Assembly (NCBI GenBank): GCA_022316685.1
Contig: JAKJHU010001358.1
Span: 1-64,000 of the forward strand
DNA length: 64,000 bases
DNA from: Progne subis subis
Taxonomy: Eukaryota; Chordata; Aves; Passeriformes; Hirundinidae
Direction of reading: 5' to 3'
The stretch's first letter is position 1. Every line of letters starts with the position of its first letter. The position numbers and the translations under genes were made by a program. Shown in pieces: positions 9,686 through 21,477 of the stretch. A model generated the notes under the pieces. That model saw nothing but the letters and a program-made list of their open reading frames with translations, had not been told where the DNA came from and did no database searches.

Positions 9686-11524
9686 TCGGGAGTCGGTTTG
9701 CTCACTGGCCCTTTAATTCTGCTAGCATGGGTCCATCCCTTCTCTGCTGTTCTGATTGCAGTCTCTGTAGTAAGCAATACAAGGTAAGGTCCCTCCCATT
9801 GTGGGGCCAAGGTTGCTTCTTTCCAGGACTTTATCATTACCCAATCTCCTGGTTGCACCTGGTGCAGTTTCAAATCTAGTGGGGGTCTCTGAGCTAACCT
9901 TCCTTTTCTCCACAGATTTTCCCTATATTTCATTAGGTTGGTAATGTATACATTCATATTCTGATCTCTCAACTTTGGATGATCTTGTGGTTCCTCCATA
10001 TTGTAGGGCATTCCATACAACATTTCAAACGGCGATATTCCCATATCCGATCTAGGTCGTGTCCGGATATTTAGCAATGCTAATGGTAGGCATTTTACCC
10101 ATGACAGTTTGGTCTCAATCATGAGTTTGGTCAATTGTTTTTTAATTTCCCCATTCATTCTTTCTACTCTCCCCGAACTTTGGGGGTGCCAGGGGGTGTG
10201 ATAATCCCATTGTATTCCCATTATTGCCATGGTTTCTTTAATTATTTTGGATGCAAAGTGAGGGCCTCTGTCTGAGTCAATGGTTTCCGTGACCCCATAT
10301 CTGGGAATAATCCGCTCTAATAGGGTCTTGATCACTGTTTGTGCTGTTGCCCTTGCTGTAGGGAATGCCTCTACATAACGGGTTAGGTGATCCACTATTA
10401 CCAATAGATATTTATACCTCCCGGTCTTCGGTAACTCAGTAAAGTCTAGTTGGATGTTAGCGAATGGCCGGTATGCTGTGGGTCGTCCCCCTATTAAGGA
10501 TTTTCTTAAATTAGCCCTATTTACTTTTAGGCAGGTAACACACCCCCTCACTACCTGCTTTGCCAAGTCATCTATCCCGATGCACATGTGCTTAGTGGCA
10601 AATTGATCTACTAATGCTTGCGCCCCCCAATGTGTTTTACTATGTATTCTCCTCATAATGTCCATAGCTATGGATTTAGGCAGTACAGTTCTATTATCCT
10701 CTGGGAGTCGCCATTCCCCTTTTGGGTTTTCCCTTAACCCCATCCTTTCCATCTTTTCTTGTTCTTGTGTGGTGAAACTATATATTCTCCAGATCTTTTC
10801 ATGATGGAGGCAATCTTTTGCCCTTGGGTTACTACATGCACATTCTATAGCATCAACTCCCCAGTTTTTCCAGCAAGCATCACAAGGGGGTTCTTGCAAA
10901 TTTCCTCCGCAAGTCCCACACTTCCTTCTTTCAGCCATCGGGTCTTTCTGAGGGGTAGATTGTAACGTCAGTAACGCAGCCCTTTTTGCTCCCTGATCCG
11001 CTGCATTATTTCCCCTGCTTTTAAAATCTAGTCCTTTTTGATGCCCTTTTAGGTGAACAACAGCAATTTTCCTAGGTCCCCTCAAGGCCTTCAGCAGTTT
11101 CCTGATTAGATCCTGGTGAACTAGGTCTTTTCCCTGGGAGTTTATCAACCCCCGCTCTTCCCATATTTTCCCAAAAGTGTGTATAATCCCATAGGCATAT
11201 TTTGAGTCAGTATAGATGGTACCTGATTTATTCTTCAACAACTGCAATGCCCGTAGTACAGCATAAAGTTCACAGGCCTGCGCTGACCAGGATCCACTTA
11301 GAGGGCCTGATTCTATAACTGCAAGTCCTTCTTCCCCAACTATTGCATAGCCAGAGACCCTTTTTCCATTAATTACTTGCGATGAGCCATCTACAAACAA
11401 CCTATCCCCTTCTTCTAATTCTTCTTCATCCAAGTCTGGTCTTATTTGGTTTGTTCTTCTATGGTAGATAAGCACTCATGGGCTAATCCATCTTCACTTG
11501 GCCTTCCGTATAAGAATTGGGCCG
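9622..11524 (-). pseudogene. pol: P1 pol, RNase H and integrase part (open, but cut from RT)
   Basis: 617 codons stay open from about 11475 to 9622. RNase H comes first (LFVDGSS with catalytic Asp, ELYAVLRAL with Glu, YTDSKYA with Asp, and a GNNAAD end). The integrase zinc domain follows (HSKTHWGAQ ... CVTC). The DDE core shows QLDFTELP, DSDRGPHFAS and SSGRVERMN, so D, D and E are all visible. The C-terminal domain ends with WEGPYLVLL and a tail. All catalytic residues are present. The break is the LTR at 11525-12228, which separates this part from RT. The frame is in register across the duplicated GGGCCG. Confidence 0.93.
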
Positions 11525-12228
11525 TGTTGGAGTCCAGGGCATTCCTTTGGTTGCCCTGGAGGGTCAGAGACCTGGGCAGGGGGGTCTGGGACCACAGCCC
11601 AGAGCTCAAAGAGACACTGGATTTGATTTCAGTCCATGGGAGAGGCTTCTTACACTGCAGGAAGCATTGCAGGCCACAAGAGTGTGAAAGATTGTAGTTT
11701 AGTATATCACAGGGTGAGAAAAACAGTGGTTTTGGGTTTCTTGTATTGAAGTGAATGGGGACAAGATGGAGAATTTGGGGCGTTGCCTCCTTCTTCTTCT
11801 TTCTTCTTCCCTCACTCCATTTCTACAGTGACGTTAGCACAAAGTAGTTTGTGAGGATTGGATCAAAGTAAAGATGACCTTTTTAGTAATAGTGATAGAC
11901 ATTGGTAATAAATAGTAAATAGAGAATACGTAGCAATTAGTATAAAAGATAAGGACAACCCTGGGACGGGGGGAGTCACCAGATGTCCGAGCCGCGGCAA
12001 ACATCTTGCAGGACACTGAGAAAATTGTAAAATAAGAACTAATAAACACGAAGCATGCAACCTTGAAGACTCCGTCTTTTCCTGCGTTTGGCTCAGAGCT
12101 TTGCAGAGGGCAAAAAAGACTCTAAAGCCACCTGAATGCGGGGAATTTAAGCTCCAGCAAGCAGCCCCTCAACAACTGCTGTCCCTGGGTGCAGAGAAAC
12201 CACTGGCACCCCAGATGGGACAGCGACA
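11525..12228 (+). mobile_element. Solo LTR, 704 bp, 6-bp target duplication
   Basis: TG...CA ends (TGTTGGAGTCC to CAGCGACA) with GGGCCG on both sides (11519-11524 and 12229-12234). Six-base duplications are usual for alpharetrovirus-like integrases. On the plus strand it has a TATA-like TATAAAAG near 11940 and AATAAA near 12043, giving the sense direction. A relative, in reverse orientation, is at 60448-61090. It interrupts P1 pol between RT and RNase H. Confidence 0.9.
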
Positions 12229-13973
12229 GGGCCGGATTTTGTAAGGCTGTCACCTCTAGGGTTAATTTTGGGGAGTCTAATAGGATTCCCTCATACTTCA
12301 AGAGTCGGGCATCCGTTATCCACTTTTCTGCTTTTTGTTGCAAAATTCCCCGGATGTTATGAGGAGATAATACTCTCAGTTCCCCATTGAAAGTAATCTT
12401 ATTAGTCTCCTCCACAAGCAGGGCGCAGGCCACTATAGCCTGTAAACATGTAGGCCAACCCCTGCTTACAGGGTCTAACAGCTTAGATAAGTACCCAACA
12501 GGTTTCTTTTTCCCAGCCCACTCCTGGGTCAGTACTCCATAAGCCGTCCCACTATCTGTATTTACAAATAGATAAAAGGGTCTTTTCAGATCGGGTAGGC
12601 TTACCACAGGGGCATTGACCAAATCATGCCGCAGGGCTTTCAAATGTTTGTCATCTTTTTCATCCCATTTCACTAGCCCCCCTTGGCTCAATTTCTCATA
12701 TAAAAACTTAACCTTGGTGCTATAGTTCTCAATCCACTGTCGGCAATACCCCATGAGGCCTAACAACTGCCTAATTTGCTTCTTGCTCCTTGGAGGCGGT
12801 ATGGATAGTATCCCTTTTACTCTTTCAGGGTCTATTTTCTTTTCCCCCTCCCGTAGATAGTGCCCAAGATATTTTACTTCTTTTTCCACGAATTGAAGTT
12901 TTGCTTTAGATACTTTGAGCCCTTTGGCACTCAGGAAGTTGAGTAATCTAATGCTTTCTGCCCGTACTTTGTCCTCTGCTTCCCCAGCAATCAGGAGGTC
13001 ATCTACATATTGGATAAGGGTCACTCCTTCCCCAGTCTGATATTCCTGCAAAATCTGTTCTAAAGCTTGTCCGAACAAATTTGGAGATTCCATAAACCGC
13101 TGGGGGAGCACGGTCCACCTCAGCTGCTGTCTCCTATGAGTGACTGGGTCTTCCCATTCAAATGCAAAGTAATCCCTACTCTTCTCATCTAGAGGACATG
13201 CCCAGAATGCATCTTTAAGGTCAATTACACTATAATATTGTTTCGGGACCTAGTCTGCTTAGCAGGGTGTGAGGGTTGGCTACTACCGGAAAACGAGCTA
13301 CTGTCCTTTTGTTTATTTCTCTTAGGTCATGCACTAACCGGTATGATCCATCTGCCTTTTTTACTGGCAAAATGGGGGTATTAAAGGGAGACATGCAAGG
13401 TTCTAAGAGTCCTTTGCTTAGTAGCCTCTCAATCTCGGGCTTCAACCCATTCTTTCCCTCCAGGGAGATGGGGTACTGTTTAACCCTTATCGGTGTCTCT
13501 GGATCTTTAATGGTTACCGAGAAGGGGGGTATATTTAACCTTCCTACCCTATCAGGAGTGTACCACACTTCTGAGTTAATTTTTTCCTCATCCTCTACCC
13601 TCAAGGGACAGAGTTTTATTTTTATTTCCTCATTTACTACTTCTATATTAATGCCCATTTCTATAATCAAGTCTCTCCCTAACAAATTATAATCTGCTTC
13701 TGGTACCAGCAGAAGGTTCCCTATTCCCATTTTGGATCCTGATTCCACCAGTACATTCTTAATAACAGGGACCCCAAAGGGCTCCCCCTTCACCCCTACC
13801 ACTTGAACAGTTTCTTTTGATATCTTACATCCCTCTGGTAGTACCTGGACTGTTGATCGCTCAGCTCCGGTGTCCACTAAAAACTCAAATTCCTGCCGCT
13901 GAGGACCTATTTTTAATTTTATCAAGGGCTCCTGATGTTTCCGTGTCCCCAGCAAATAGAGCCCCTGACCCCT
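12229..13973 (-). pseudogene. pol: P1 protease and reverse transcriptase
   Basis: Protease begins just after the gag UAG codon and shows the active-site triplet in FLVDTGAE (about 13875) and LLGRDL. RT follows (13560 down) with LPVKKADGSYR, and after a frameshift near 13230 the YVDD active site (about 13005) and the connection region. The reading runs to the LTR junction at 12229 with no further stop. Protease would cleave the polyproteins; RT would make the DNA copy. The frameshift and the inserted LTR make the gene non-functional. Confidence 0.92.
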
Positions 13974-13976
13974 CTA
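13956..13976 (-). promoter_or_regulatory. Gag-pol UAG readthrough site of P1
   Basis: Gag ends with a UAG and the next codons (AGG GGT CAG GGG CTC) lead straight into protease in the same frame. Murine leukaemia virus uses readthrough of a UAG followed by a similar purine-rich GGTCAGG stretch. The arrangement here is therefore likely the same. Efficiency cannot be judged from sequence. Confidence 0.65.
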
Positions 13977-15429
13977 ATCTTCCTTGAAGGCTCTCTCATC
14001 CTTCAGCCGCTTCCTGCATTCTCTCCGAAAGTGTCCTTTATTTCCGCAGTAGAAGCATACACTTACTTTCTTTTTTCTCCATCTGGGGAACCCCTCCCCC
14101 ATTTCTCTTGTCCACTCGACTTGTTTTTGGAGGGGTATCAATTCCCCTAGTTTCCCTTACTGCTGCCACCATCATTCTTACTTGTCTCTTGTGACTTTCT
14201 TCATCCCTTCTCACATATACTTTCTGTGCTTCCCTCAATAGCTCATCCAGGTCTCTATCTTGCCAATTATCTAATTTTTCTAACTTCTTTCTGATATCTT
14301 CCCATGATTTAGCCACAAATTGACGTTTTTTATAGTGCTTGCCCCAACGGTGTCTCAGGGTCTAAGCCCGAGTACATCTGCAGGTTTTTTCTCAAGCGTT
14401 CTAGCCAATCCGTAGGTGTCTCCTCCTTTTTCTGTCTCTCATTAAATGCCTTGTTGATGTTCTGCCCTCTAGGCACCGCTTCCCGGATCCCTTGTACTAT
14501 TATCCCCCTCAGATCCTGCATATTGGTTCTGTGATCCTGCTGCTGATGATTCCAATTGGGATCCTGCAAAGGCCACTTGGTGTCTGCTAAAGGTCCTTGT
14601 GCATGTTGTGCATCCCATATTCGCATCCCCGCTCGTCTAATCATGTTTCTTTCCTCGGCCGTGAAGAGAATATTCAATATGGCTTGCAACTCACCCCAAG
14701 TATAAATACTGGGTCCCAAAAATTGGTCCAGTCTCTCGGCCACCCCCAGGGATCTTCTAAGAGGCTCCCCATCTCCCTCTTAAATTCCCGAACATCCCCA
14801 GAACTCAAAGGTACTGAAACAAACCTTATCGCTGGGTGAGGTCCCTGCCCCCCCCCCCCCCCCCCCCCCACAGGCATTTCTCTTAGGGGATATAGGTTAT
14901 GCTGTCTAGCCCGACCTCGGGTTATAGGTCCCTGCGGTCCCTGCACTTCCTCGGGGGGCTTGGGATTACCTCCTGCTCCTTGAGGCTCCATTGGAGGTGC
15001 ATTCGGGATCTGGGGGTTCTGAGGGGGTATGTAAGGAGGTGGGATCAGTAAGGCTTCTTCCTCCTTATTCCTGTCTTTCTTCCGTCCTCCCTCTTTGAGG
15101 GGAAACAGGAGTGCTTCACCCCCAGGTCTTGTAACCCATACATTAGCATATTCACTTTCTTCCTGACTAAAAGGAGTTTTAGTGTTTACCCACAAGTTGA
15201 GTTTTTGCCTCACCCAATCTTCCGATGATCCAAAAATAGGCCAAAAAATATTCCGGGAAATTTCCTTCCCACCCCATACTTCCACACAATAATGGATCAT
15301 TTTAGCCTTATCTTTACCCCCTGTGTTAGGGTAATGTTTCCAATTGTCTAATATGAACCCCAGTGGGCTATCTCTAGGCACCGGGGGAAGTTTTATGGGA
15401 GTAGAGGGCCTGCTCTTCCCCTGTCCCAT
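13974..15429 (-). pseudogene. gag: P1 gag, broken
   Basis: The start is taken as ATG 15429 because it gives MGQGKS, a myristoylation-type N-terminus. Matrix is followed by a Pro-rich stretch with a PPPY late-domain motif (about 15030), capsid with a major homology region (around 14440-14380), and a charged segment. The nucleocapsid has one CX2CX4HX4C zinc knuckle (CFYCGNKGHFRREC, about 14060). A run of about 18 C at 14853-14870 encodes oligo-glycine. Frameshifts lie near 14700-14740, 14320 and 14060. The gene ends at TAG 13974-13976, with pol in the same frame downstream. Confidence 0.92.
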
Positions 15430-15828
15430 CTTCTGGAGTGCCCTCACACAAGTGTGGTGCAGAAGTCACTCGCTTCCCCTTGTTCGTGGCTCACGCCCTC
15501 TCGGGCAATGAGAACCGCACTACTGAGGGTCCACTTTCGCTTGGAGAATCCGAGCTGCCGGTTCCCCTCTCAGACACACACACACTCGCAACACTCCAGG
15601 ATACCCGACCCAGACCGAACGGATTCTTCCACACAGATACTCACGCGTCTTGCGTCTTCGTCCGGACCTTTGTGCACAAAGTTTATAGGGTCTGCCGGCT
15701 TCCTTTGCCTAATGCCTTGAATTTAGGTTCTTCGGTGCAATCGAGACAGGAATCGGGTCTACCAGGGCCGCCGACTGATCGGCGGGGCGCCCCCCAGGCA
15801 GAACCAAAAGTCCTATCATGCAGGTTGC

Positions 15829-15846
15829 ATCCGAGTCATGGCACCA
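15829..15846 (-). promoter_or_regulatory. Primer binding site of P1, tRNA-His-like
   Basis: The reverse complement reads TGGTGCCATGACTCGGAT, which differs by one base from the tRNA-His primer site known from HERV-H (TGGTGCCGTGACTCGGAT). It lies three bases inside the 5' LTR. It would prime minus-strand DNA. Confidence 0.85.
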
Positions 15847-15849
15847 AAT

Positions 15850-16318
15850 TGTAATAGACTATGGACACAAAGAAAAGTTCCAATAGGAATTTATTAGATT
15901 GCAGCAGGCAAGGCAGAGGCAAATACAGCGCTGGACGACAGGGAGAGTCTCCGCTCCACCAACTGCCGCGCCTGGGCAAGTTTTTAGTCCCCTTTTATCT
16001 TGCTTCTTTCTCCGATTGACGTGTCCTTCTTGTAGTACTCCGCGCATGCGTGGCGTATTGCTAGGGGGTCTTTTTTTCTGCCTCCCGGGGTGCAGTGATG
16101 AAGGCTGGTAGTCATCTTTGGCGCCTTCTTCTTTATATGTTAACTAAGCTTGAGTTCCTGAAACTTAAAGCTGATTAAGCAAGTAGAGAGAAAAAAAAAA
16201 AAGATTGAGCAAGAGCATGTTTACATATGGCTTTTCTATAAGCTTAGATAGTAACATAGTAACTTCCTGTTATCTTGAGTTAATTTTCAGTGAACAAAAA
16301 CAGTTAATGTTTATCACA
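15850..16318 (-). repeat. 5' LTR of P1
   Basis: 469 bp, TG...CA ends, mate of 6541-7021. As the 5' LTR it would hold the promoter of P1. The outer edge abuts TATTC. Compared with its mate it has a small number of substitutions and indels, mainly in the segment 16090-16140. Confidence 0.93.
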
Positions 16319-16787
16319 TATTCATACCCCTGTCACCTCCCATTCCTCGCTTCGTATGCTAATTGGCAAAAAGGCTATTAAGCATGCATAATTTGTTTCT
16401 TAAAATGAGTCGGGGGTCTCTTCTGGGGAGGGGTAACCAAAAATGAGGAAGTAAGATGAGTCTTCCTCGTCCTGACCTTTCTACCTTTTCACTGCATTCG
16501 TGACAAATGAATCCTTGGTAGAACTTATAGTTTCCTGTGTTCAATGGGTTCTTTAAGCAGGAAGTCTGCAGTTATGTTATATCTTATTTACCACATTTTG
16601 TTTTTTGTTACAAGCACAGCTACATAAACATAAAGCTGACAAGCAATTAGTTACTAAAACCGGGATAGCTTATCTAGGATCTAGCCTCTGTTAACTGCAA
16701 GCAAAGCTTATCTACCTACTTCAGCTAATTCAGCAGCTATTATCTTAACTTTGCTAAAATCCCTACTTCTTCAAATTTAATTTCTCA

Positions 16788-17409
16788 TTCCCCACTTCTT
16801 CTTTGAAATGAGTAAATTTGTTTACTCAGTATACAGTCTTCCTCATCTATCCAAGCTGTACAGCTAATGTCTCTCAAGACCAAGCCATATGCCTTTGACA
16901 GTGATGTTAAAGCTGCCACTCGTCATAGCATCCTCCAATTCCAAACAAGTATTACAACGGATACCCCCTTATTGCACACCCCTCTGTTTTGAGTCTAAAC
17001 TCCAGACATTTACTCAAGCATTTATCACAGCATTCAGGACTAATCCTGATGAGTGTCATGGGTAGATGGTAAGCATCATGGAACCCATCCTGTACGAATG
17101 CATACTTACATCCCCAAACATCTCTTCCCTCCCACAAGCTTGCATTTGTGACTTTTAGTATCTTGTTTAAAGCCTAACGAGAGTAAGGATCATAAGCTCT
17201 TCCTTGGCACCGGTATATCCTGGTCACATACCTACGTGGTATTGTATTGACTCTTGTTATGGCTAAGGCAATTACTACAATAGTTACAACTTTCTACATA
17301 ATGTCCAAAATAACTCTTAGTCCATTTATTCATTGTTCCGAGTGAGCTTCAGCTTCAGTTCGCTATCACCTGGTGTGACCTTCTAAATTCCCTCTGCAGC
17401 TTTCTTCAC
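16788..17409 (-). other. P2 region between integrase and 3' LTR
   Basis: A polypurine tract (reverse complement AAAGAAGAAGTGGGGAA) occupies 16788-16805 against the LTR. The rest contains no recognisable env. One short open stretch at 16952-17137 (61 codons) is Cys-containing (ECCDKCLSKC) but matches nothing I know. Env is therefore lost or unrecognisably decayed. Confidence 0.6.
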
Positions 17410-18629
17410 TCAGGAGTGATGGATCCAAGCCTTCTGTTCTTTGATCTTGATTGCAGTGAAGGTAGTGAGGAGCACCTGGAATGGTCCTTCCCACTGTGGT
17501 TCTAAGGTTTTTTCTACAAAAGACTTAACATACACATAATCCCCAGGTTGTACATCATGTACTGCCCCATCTAATTCTCTGTTTTGGGTTCCAGCCACAT
17601 ATTTCTCAATTTCTCTAAGTTGTTTATTTAGGGCCACCATATATCCATGTAGGGTTTCTTCCCCTACTTGAATGGGTGCTGTTCCCCCTTGAACTGCATA
17701 TGGCCTTCCATACAATATTTCAAAAGGGCTTATTTTCTCTTTTGCCCTTGGTTTTGTCCGAATTCGCAATAAGGCCAATGGGAGAGCCTGGGCCAGGGCA
17801 AATTTGCTTCTTGCCCCAATCTCACAATTTGTTGTTTAATCAAATGGTTCATCTTTTCCACCTGGCCACTAGATTGAGGGTGGTATGGGGTGTGCAATTC
17901 CCAGTCTATTCCCAGGTGGTGACTTATTTGCTGCACAATTTTTGAAATAAAGTGTGGTCCCCTATCTGAGGATATGGTGGCTGGAACTCCAAATCGTGGT
18001 ATTATCTCTTGCAACAGTGCTTTGGTCACTTCTCAGGCTGCAGCTGTCCTGGCAGGAAAGGCTTCTGGCCATCCTGAAAAGGTATCAGTTAATACCAATA
18101 GGTAACAATACCCTCCCTTCCTGGGTAGTTCTGTAAAATCAATTTGCCACTGTTGCCCAGGTCCACAACCTTTCTCAATTTGTCTCACTTTAGGCTTTGG
18201 GATATTTTTAGGGTTAGTTTGGAGGCAAAGACTACACTGACGAGTTACTTGTATCACTGTGCCCTGCAATTTCCTGGCCATGTTTCTTTCTTTCAAATGG
18301 TTATACAGGGCATCTATTCCCCAGTGTGTTTTCTCATGTTCCTTCTGTACTAATGACCACAACAAATAGGAGGGTACTACAAGTTTCTCTTCTTCTGTTT
18401 CAGCCCATCCTTCCTGGTTATAACTTGCCTTTTCTACCTTGATAAGTTTATTATCTTTCTTATTGTACATTGGCTTACCTTCAATAGAAATTTTTCCATC
18501 TGGAATCAATGCTGCCTCAACATCCTTATCAGGTACCACACCTTTTGCTGCGTCTTTTGCCTCTCTGTCCACCAGCATATTCTTTTCTTCCAATTCAGAG
18601 CTCACTTTTTGGTGTGCCTTTATGTGCAT
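17410..18629 (-). pseudogene. pol: P2 integrase, broken
   Basis: Three overlapping open pieces (18629-18033, 18029-17730, 17778-17410) give the zinc-domain region (HEKTHWGIDAL, CSLCLQ) and the core with [16 protein letters not shown] and SSGQVEKMN (D, D and E present). The C-terminal domain ends in WEGPFQVLL. Frameshifts or stops lie near 18030 and 17730-17778. Related to, but distinct from, the P1 and P3 integrases. Confidence 0.9.
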
Positions 18630-18639
18630 TATGGCTACT

Positions 18640-19090
18640 CTCTCAGGTTGCTGTATGGCATCTAATAACCTCAGTATCTCTTGTGCATGTTTAATATTCT
18701 TCTCTTGTGAATTCAGCAGTTTTCTTTCCTTCCAGATAGCTCTGTGAGCACAAACTACCCCGAATGCATACCTTGAGTCCGTGTTGATGTTAGTAGTCCA
18801 GACTCTATTACCTCCATGCTTGTGGTAACTGCATACCCAGCATGCCTTCTTCCACTGATGACATAGCTGCTTCTATCAGTAAACCAGGTCTCAGCATCCT
18901 CAAGCAGAGTGTCCTTCAGATCTGGGCAGCTCGAGTAGGTGGCTTCAATGGTCTCCAGGCAATCATGGATCACTGGTTCTCCTATACTCCCGCTGAGGAA
19001 GGAAGCTGGGTTCACAATGTTAGTTACCACAGTTTCAACATCATCTTGTTCAGAAACTTCTGTGGGGAGAGCCAATGTCCCCCTTTTGCC
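18640..19090 (-). pseudogene. pol: P2 RNase H, broken
   Basis: A degraded RNase H region. Minus-strand reading gives WFTDRSSYV, where the catalytic Asp is kept, followed by GRRHAGYAV (18755-19075). After a frame change the stretch near 18750 contains DSRYAFG. Helix and histidine regions continue to 18640. Confidence 0.75.
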
Positions 19091-20698
19091 TCAAGGACTG
19101 CAGACATCGTGTGAGATACTAGCAGTCATCTTCTGGCCTAGGGTGAATTTGCGTGCCTCTTGGATGTTCACTGCTGCAACTGCTCTGAGGCACCCTGGCC
19201 ATCCTTTAGCTGCCGTGTCCAGCTGTTTGGAAAGACAGGCCACTGCCCTCCGGTACGGGCCTAAGTTCTGTGCTAATATTCCCAAGGCAATCCCTTGCTT
19301 CTTGTGGGAAAACAGGAAAAATGGTTTACTCACATTTGGAAGTCCCAGGGCTGGAGCTGACATAAGGGCTTTCTTTAGTTGGTCAAAGGCTCGAGTTGCT
19401 TCTTTTGTCCACTGAAGAGCTCTGCTCCCTTCCGTGATCAAGGCATACAGAGGTTTTACAAGCAACCCATAGTTATAAATCTACAGTCTGCACCACACTG
19501 CCATGCCTAAAAAGGTTCTTAGTTCTTTCACTGTCTGAGGTTTCGGGGTCTGGCATATTGCTTCCTTGCGATCTTGCCCCAAAGTCCTTTGTCCAGCCCT
19601 TACTTCGTAACCCAGGTAAATAACTGTTTGCCTCACCATTTGGGCTTTCTTCTGGGATACTCGATACCCCTACAGGCCTAGAAAGTTTAGGAGGCTTACT
19701 GTCCAGTCCACGCATGTCTCCTGGGTCCGGGTGGCTATTAAGAGATCATTCACATACTGGAGTAACTGTCCTTCTCCTGGTGGAGGTTCCCAGGACTCTA
19801 AATCCTTTGCAAGCTGTTCCCCAAATATAGTGAGGGAGTTCTTGTACCCCTGCGGTAACACACACCATGTGAGCTGAGTTTTTCTTCCAGTTTTAGGGCT
19901 TTCCCACTCGAATGCAAACATTTTCTGGCTGGCTTCATGGAGAGGGAGGCAAAAGAAAGCATCCTTTAGAACAGTAAACCAAGTTAGTTCAAGTGTTAAA
20001 TGGGTTAACAAGGTGTAGGGATTGGCAACCACTGGATACAAGTCTTCAGTTACCTTGTTAACAGCCCTTAAATCTTGTACTAATCTGTATGACCCATCAG
20101 GTTTCTTTACTGGCAGAATAGGAGTATTAAAATCAGATTGACACTCTCTCAGTAGTCCTAGTTGCAGAAAGTTCTCAATAATTGGGCTAACCCCTTCTAT
20201 ATCTTCTTTCTTTAGGGGGTATTGTTTAACCCTTACTGGCTGTCCTCCTTCTTCAAGCCTGATTTGCACTGGGAGTGCATTCTTTGCTCTTCCTGGTATA
20301 TTGGAGGCCCACACTCCTGGAAATACTTGATCCATTATTTTCCTAAAATTTTCCTTTTCACTTGCCACTTCAATTTCTTTGGTTATTAGCATTAAGCTTA
20401 ACAGTTCTACATATTGTTGATCCTTTACCTCCAAACTAATTTCCCCATTTTCGAATATTATTCTTGCTTCCAGCTGCTCTAGCAAATCTCTGCCCAAAAG
20501 TGCAGATGGAGCATCAGGCAGGTATAAAAATCGATGGACGCCCCACTGTTTTCCCAATTTATACTTCAATGGTTTGCAAAAATAAGCTCTTTCAGATTGG
20601 CCAGTTGCCCCTTTTACCATAACATAGTCATTGGTTACAGGTATTAGGGTCTTATTCAACACTGAAAATGTTGCCCCTATGGCTATCAAAAATTTCAC
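19091..20698 (-). pseudogene. pol: P2 protease and reverse transcriptase, broken
   Basis: The piece 19670-20698 starts inside protease (IAIGATFS in place of the usual D[TS]GA active site, then LLGRDLLEQL) and passes into RT with LPVKKPDGSYR. The catalytic motif reads YVNDLL, so the second residue of the usual YVDD is changed from Asp to Asn. A second piece (19465-19091) holds the RT thumb/connection. Frameshifts separate them near 19700 and 19470. The lost active-site acids in both protease and RT point to long inactivity. Confidence 0.88.
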
Positions 20699-20912
20699 TT
20701 CTTTTTCTTTGTTCCCCAGTTTGACTATAACCAGAGGGTCTCCTAGGGTAGGGCCCTCTGGTCCCCCTTAGTCCTCCTTTACATGAGCAACTATTTTTCC
20801 TTTTTCTGATCACCTTTTCTAGGTTCATCACCCTTTCTTAATTCTGGGCGCTGGTTTTTCTAGTGACCAAATTTCTTGCAAAATGCCCATTGATCTTTTC
20901 CTAGTTGAGGTG
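20699..20912 (-). pseudogene. gag: P2 nucleocapsid remnant
   Basis: Minus-strand reading of about 20900-20850 gives a single zinc-knuckle-like segment (WAFCKKFGH) followed by lysine/arginine-rich residues and stops. It is cut at 20912 by the class II LTR, so gag upstream of this is absent from the window. Confidence 0.6.
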
Positions 20913-21321
20913 TGTGGTGGTTCTTTAGAAAGACCCAGATGACCGTCCATGGCAAAAGGCACAGAGTCTGCTCTTTCCGGGGGGAAATCAATGCTTTATT
21001 TAGGTTCCAGCCCCTTGGCGAGTCCAGAGCCAGTAGCTAGCTCCTTCCTCGTCCCCATTCCCAGGCAAAAGAGACCGCCCCGCCCTCTCACAGGGCTTTT
21101 ACCCAGGGGGGAAGGGCCTAGAGGCAGGGACAAGCCACTACCCAATCAGGGACAAGGTGGGAGTGGAACAGTGTTGGGTTACATTTCAATGTGGGAGGAT
21201 GGGCACAGCCGAGCAGGGACAAACCACGTGATACAGTTTGAACAGGGGATACAATAGAAAAACATTACAGAACCCAATATAAAATGAAACACAATATAAA
21301 CCAAATTAACACACTGTAACA
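20913..21321 (-). repeat. 3' LTR of C2A
   Basis: 409 bp. The sense strand begins TGTTACAGTGTG and ends AACCACCACA. A purine-rich tract (AAGAAAGAGGGAGA in sense) precedes it at 21322-21337. AATAAA occurs in sense near 20996. The same LTR occurs on the plus strand at 52499-53366, itself interrupted. Confidence 0.88.
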
Positions 21322-21477
21322 TCTCCCTCTTTCTTATTAAATTGAGAAGGAGGAAGGCTCAGTCCGTGGGAGATGTTCAGAGTTTGGACCTTGAGTACCT
21401 TTAAAGTTGAAGAAGAAAAAAATGACATCTAGTGCAGATAAACTGTTCAGAAAAATACTGTTAAGGGACAATGATAA

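Larger units (their letters stand above)
6541..16318 (-). mobile_element. Class I provirus P1, near complete
   Basis: A full-layout retrovirus on the minus strand: 5' LTR 15850-16318, tRNA-His-like primer site, gag, UAG, pro-pol, an extra ORF, env, polypurine tract and 3' LTR 6541-7021. The flanking 5-bp duplication is TATTC (6536-6540 and 16319-16323). It sits inside the LTR of P2. The two LTRs differ by scattered substitutions and a few indels, so it is fairly young. Pol is split by an LTR at 11525-12228, and gag and env carry frameshifts and stops. Confidence 0.95.
6339..20912 (-). mobile_element. Class I provirus P2, 5'-truncated
   Basis: A minus-strand gamma-like ERV. Its 3' LTR is 6339-6540 plus 16319-16787, split by provirus P1. 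A polypurine tract follows (reverse complement of 16788-16805). Then come integrase, RNase H, RT and protease remnants, and a nucleocapsid scrap up to 20912, where the class II LTR begins. No env was recognised between integrase and the polypurine tract. It is inserted in the CR1 at 6338. The 5' LTR and most of gag are not in the window. Confidence 0.85.
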
